A stretch of 64,000 nucleotides of DNA, from contig JBDKTA010000010.1 in assembly GCA_039680605.1 (NCBI GenBank), positions 26,749 through 90,748 of the forward strand, written 5' to 3'. This document shows positions 62,727 to 64,000 of this stretch, piece by piece. Within the stretch, counting starts at the first letter, position 1; each line of letters opens with the position of its first letter. This DNA comes from Planctomycetaceae bacterium. Lineage in GTDB: Bacteria > Planctomycetota > Phycisphaerae > SM23-33. A model generated the notes under the pieces. The model was not told the DNA's origin, did not search any database, and saw nothing but the letters and a program-made list of their open reading frames with translations. A program made the translations under genes and the position numbers.

Positions 62727-63263
62727 TTGAGGAAAGACACAGAAGACATCAAGATCGAGAAAGTCGCTGCCCAGGTGCAGGAGGCGGTGGCAGAGGCAAT
62801 GTTTGTCCTGGGGACTTTGCACGAGGACCGGGAAAACTATCCAGAGGCGCGGCGGTTGTACCAAACGGCGGCGAAAGAGGGACATCACGAGGCCATGGTG
62901 GCACTTGGTGTGCTCGCCGAATTGGGATTGGGGCAGCGGCGCGACAATCGCCTTGCGAGGCGATGGTATCGGAAAGCAGCCCATTCCGGCAGCGCCTGGG
63001 GGAGCAGCTGCCTTGGTTTTCTTTACGAGACCGGGCGAGGTGGACGAAAGTATCATGCCCTGGCTGCACGGCATTATCTCATGGGCGCTCAGAAGCGGCA
63101 TCCCTGGTGCATGGTGCAATTAGCCATGCTCTACAGGTCCGGAAAGGGTGTTCGCCGCGACTTGGCCAAGGCAGCTTGGCTATTGGCGAGGGCGGCTGAG
63201 GCCGGCAACGCCTATGCCCAGGACTACCTGGCAAAGCAAGCAACACAAGGAGGAATCCTGTGA
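62727..63263 (+). CDS. Sel1-repeat protein
   Basis: 178 residues in Sel1/TPR-like helical repeats: AEAMFVLGTLHEDRENYPEA, RRLYQTAAKEGHHEAMVALG, LARRWYRKAAHSGSAWGSSC, LGFLYETGRG and WLLARAAEAGNAYAQDYLAK. Such arrays bind proteins. TTG start with GGAG at 7 bases; no ATG fits. The next gene overlaps it by GTGA, so they are coupled. Confidence 0.8.
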   Translation: MRKDTEDIKIEKVAAQVQEAVAEAMFVLGTLHEDRENYPEARRLYQTAAKEGHHEAMVALGVLAELGLGQRRDNRLARRWYRKAAHSGSAWGSSCLGFLYETGRGGRKYHALAARHYLMGAQKRHPWCMVQLAMLYRSGKGVRRDLAKAAWLLARAAEAGNAYAQDYLAKQATQGGIL

Positions 63264-63661
63264 GCAGAGACCGATTCTCTGATGAGTTCCTACGTATGAA
63301 CCTTGTCATCAAGGCACAGATGTACCTGGAGCGAAAAGAAGCCAAGTACCGACAGGGTGACGCCCGCAAGATGCCGCCGGAGAACTGGCCCCAGTCGCTC
63401 TTGCGGTGCGTTCGGAGTGGGATGCAACAGATCGCCAAAGGGACCGGCTTCTCCAGGGAGACGCCGTTTGTGGGTCTGGGGATTGAGGGGTTTTACGCAC
63501 TGGCACACACCCTCCATCTCGAACTCGTAAGGCAAGAAGCCCAACTTCATTCATACCCAGACGGCGGCATCCTCGACAGCATGATCATGAAACCACTGTC
63601 CGCATTGTTGTCCGGCGAGGTTACGCTCTACAACCGCGTGAACCATCCAGCACGGCGATAA
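63260..63661 (+). CDS. Unrecognised helical protein coupled to the Sel1 gene
   Basis: 133 residues, start GTG overlapping the previous stop by 4 bases. MNLVIKAQMYLERKEAKYRQ, LRCVRSGMQQIAKGTG and GFYALAHTLHLELVRQEAQL are helical and charged. No family recognised; likely partner of the Sel1 protein. Confidence 0.55.
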   Translation: MSRDRFSDEFLRMNLVIKAQMYLERKEAKYRQGDARKMPPENWPQSLLRCVRSGMQQIAKGTGFSRETPFVGLGIEGFYALAHTLHLELVRQEAQLHSYPDGGILDSMIMKPLSALLSGEVTLYNRVNHPARR

Positions 63662-64000
63662 CAGAAAGGAAGAAACCTATTGTCCCTCCCGAAAACCCCA
63701 TCCGACAGCTGAGCCGTGAGGTCTTGCCCGCCGACAAGAAGGAGTTCCATCAGTCCTTGACTTGGGGACCGGGGACCCCAAATCGACCGAAATCCGTGGC
63801 GCCGAGGCTGATTTGAAGGCAGAGCCGTTGGCGCTCAACCTGATTATAAGTTTTTAACATAGCGATGCTTGTGCGCTAACCCAACTTCCGCAGTTATAGA
63901 TTTATGCAGATTATTTTCGGTCGATTTGTGCAGGAATGGCGGTGCAATGGCGGCATTCTGCTACCCCAAAGGGTCTTTTCACTTGTTTTGGATCCGATCA
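63662..64000. other. Gene-free end of window with inverted repeat
   Basis: No supported ORF. CAAATCGACCGAAA at about 63778-63791 returns inverted as TTTCGGTCGATTTG near 63917-63930. GGACCGGGGACCCCAAATC is loosely similar to the CCGGTCCCCAAATC after tRNA-Pro (21770-21790). Confidence 0.4.

Overview
The window looks like a chromosomal segment of a high-GC bacterium, most likely a planctomycete-type (Phycisphaerae-like) organism. This is inferred from several things: many small palindromic repeats between and inside genes, GTG/TTG starts behind good AGGAG sites, abundant DUF/Gfo-Idh/HEAT/glycoside-hydrolase-type proteins, and an ECF sigma factor beside a Ser/Thr kinase. Nothing here fixes the species.

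Backbone, about 1-28.2 kb. The order is: a 5'-truncated Bcp peroxiredoxin and two thioredoxin-like proteins; a Gfo/Idh/MocA oxidoreductase; a VapBC-type pair; a large VWA membrane protein; a PilZ protein; six-repeat ribosomal protein S1 (rpsA); L-rhamnose isomerase (rhaA); a YqaA/VTT membrane protein; mnmA; a family-9 glycosyltransferase; pyruvate kinase (pyk); a YfcE-like phosphoesterase; ispD; a membrane histidine kinase; a HEAT-repeat secreted protein; RNase P RNA (rnpB); tRNA-Pro(CGG). A carbohydrate-directed cluster on the minus strand follows (beta-helix protein, large glycoside-hydrolase-like protein, glycyl-radical enzyme). The backbone is peppered with REP-like repeat families, two of which have been absorbed in frame into a glycosyltransferase gene.

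Integrated element, from about 28.5 kb to the window end (right border not seen). It starts with a tyrosine integrase, an excisionase-like HTH protein, a P4-type primase-helicase and an NrS-1-like accessory protein, then a 1.4-kb gene-free AT-richer stretch with paired GTTAAC palindromes and diverged repeats (candidate replication or control region). Accessory cargo follows: XRE regulators, small membrane proteins, DUF932, a UDG-like protein beside a PD-(D/E)XK nuclease, a WYL regulator with a PcfJ-like protein and a degenerate response-regulator receiver sharing a duplicated promoter element, and a possible HEPN protein.

The most striking gene is a 1211-aa protein at 44874-48509. It appears to fuse an RlmJ-like methyltransferase fold, a DUF429-like RNase H fold and a UvrD-type helicase, and is followed by a 189-aa partner. 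Further on lie an envelope operon, a free-standing fragment resembling part of DNA polymerase III alpha, a decayed IS701-type element with intact ends, a degenerate RuvB-like ATPase operon behind a duplicated leader, a HAD phosphatase of the RNA-repair-associated type, a sigma factor/kinase pair, a double-DTG retropepsin-like protein and a Sel1-repeat protein. The cargo looks like a defence/conflict-type island; that reading is inference from domain content.
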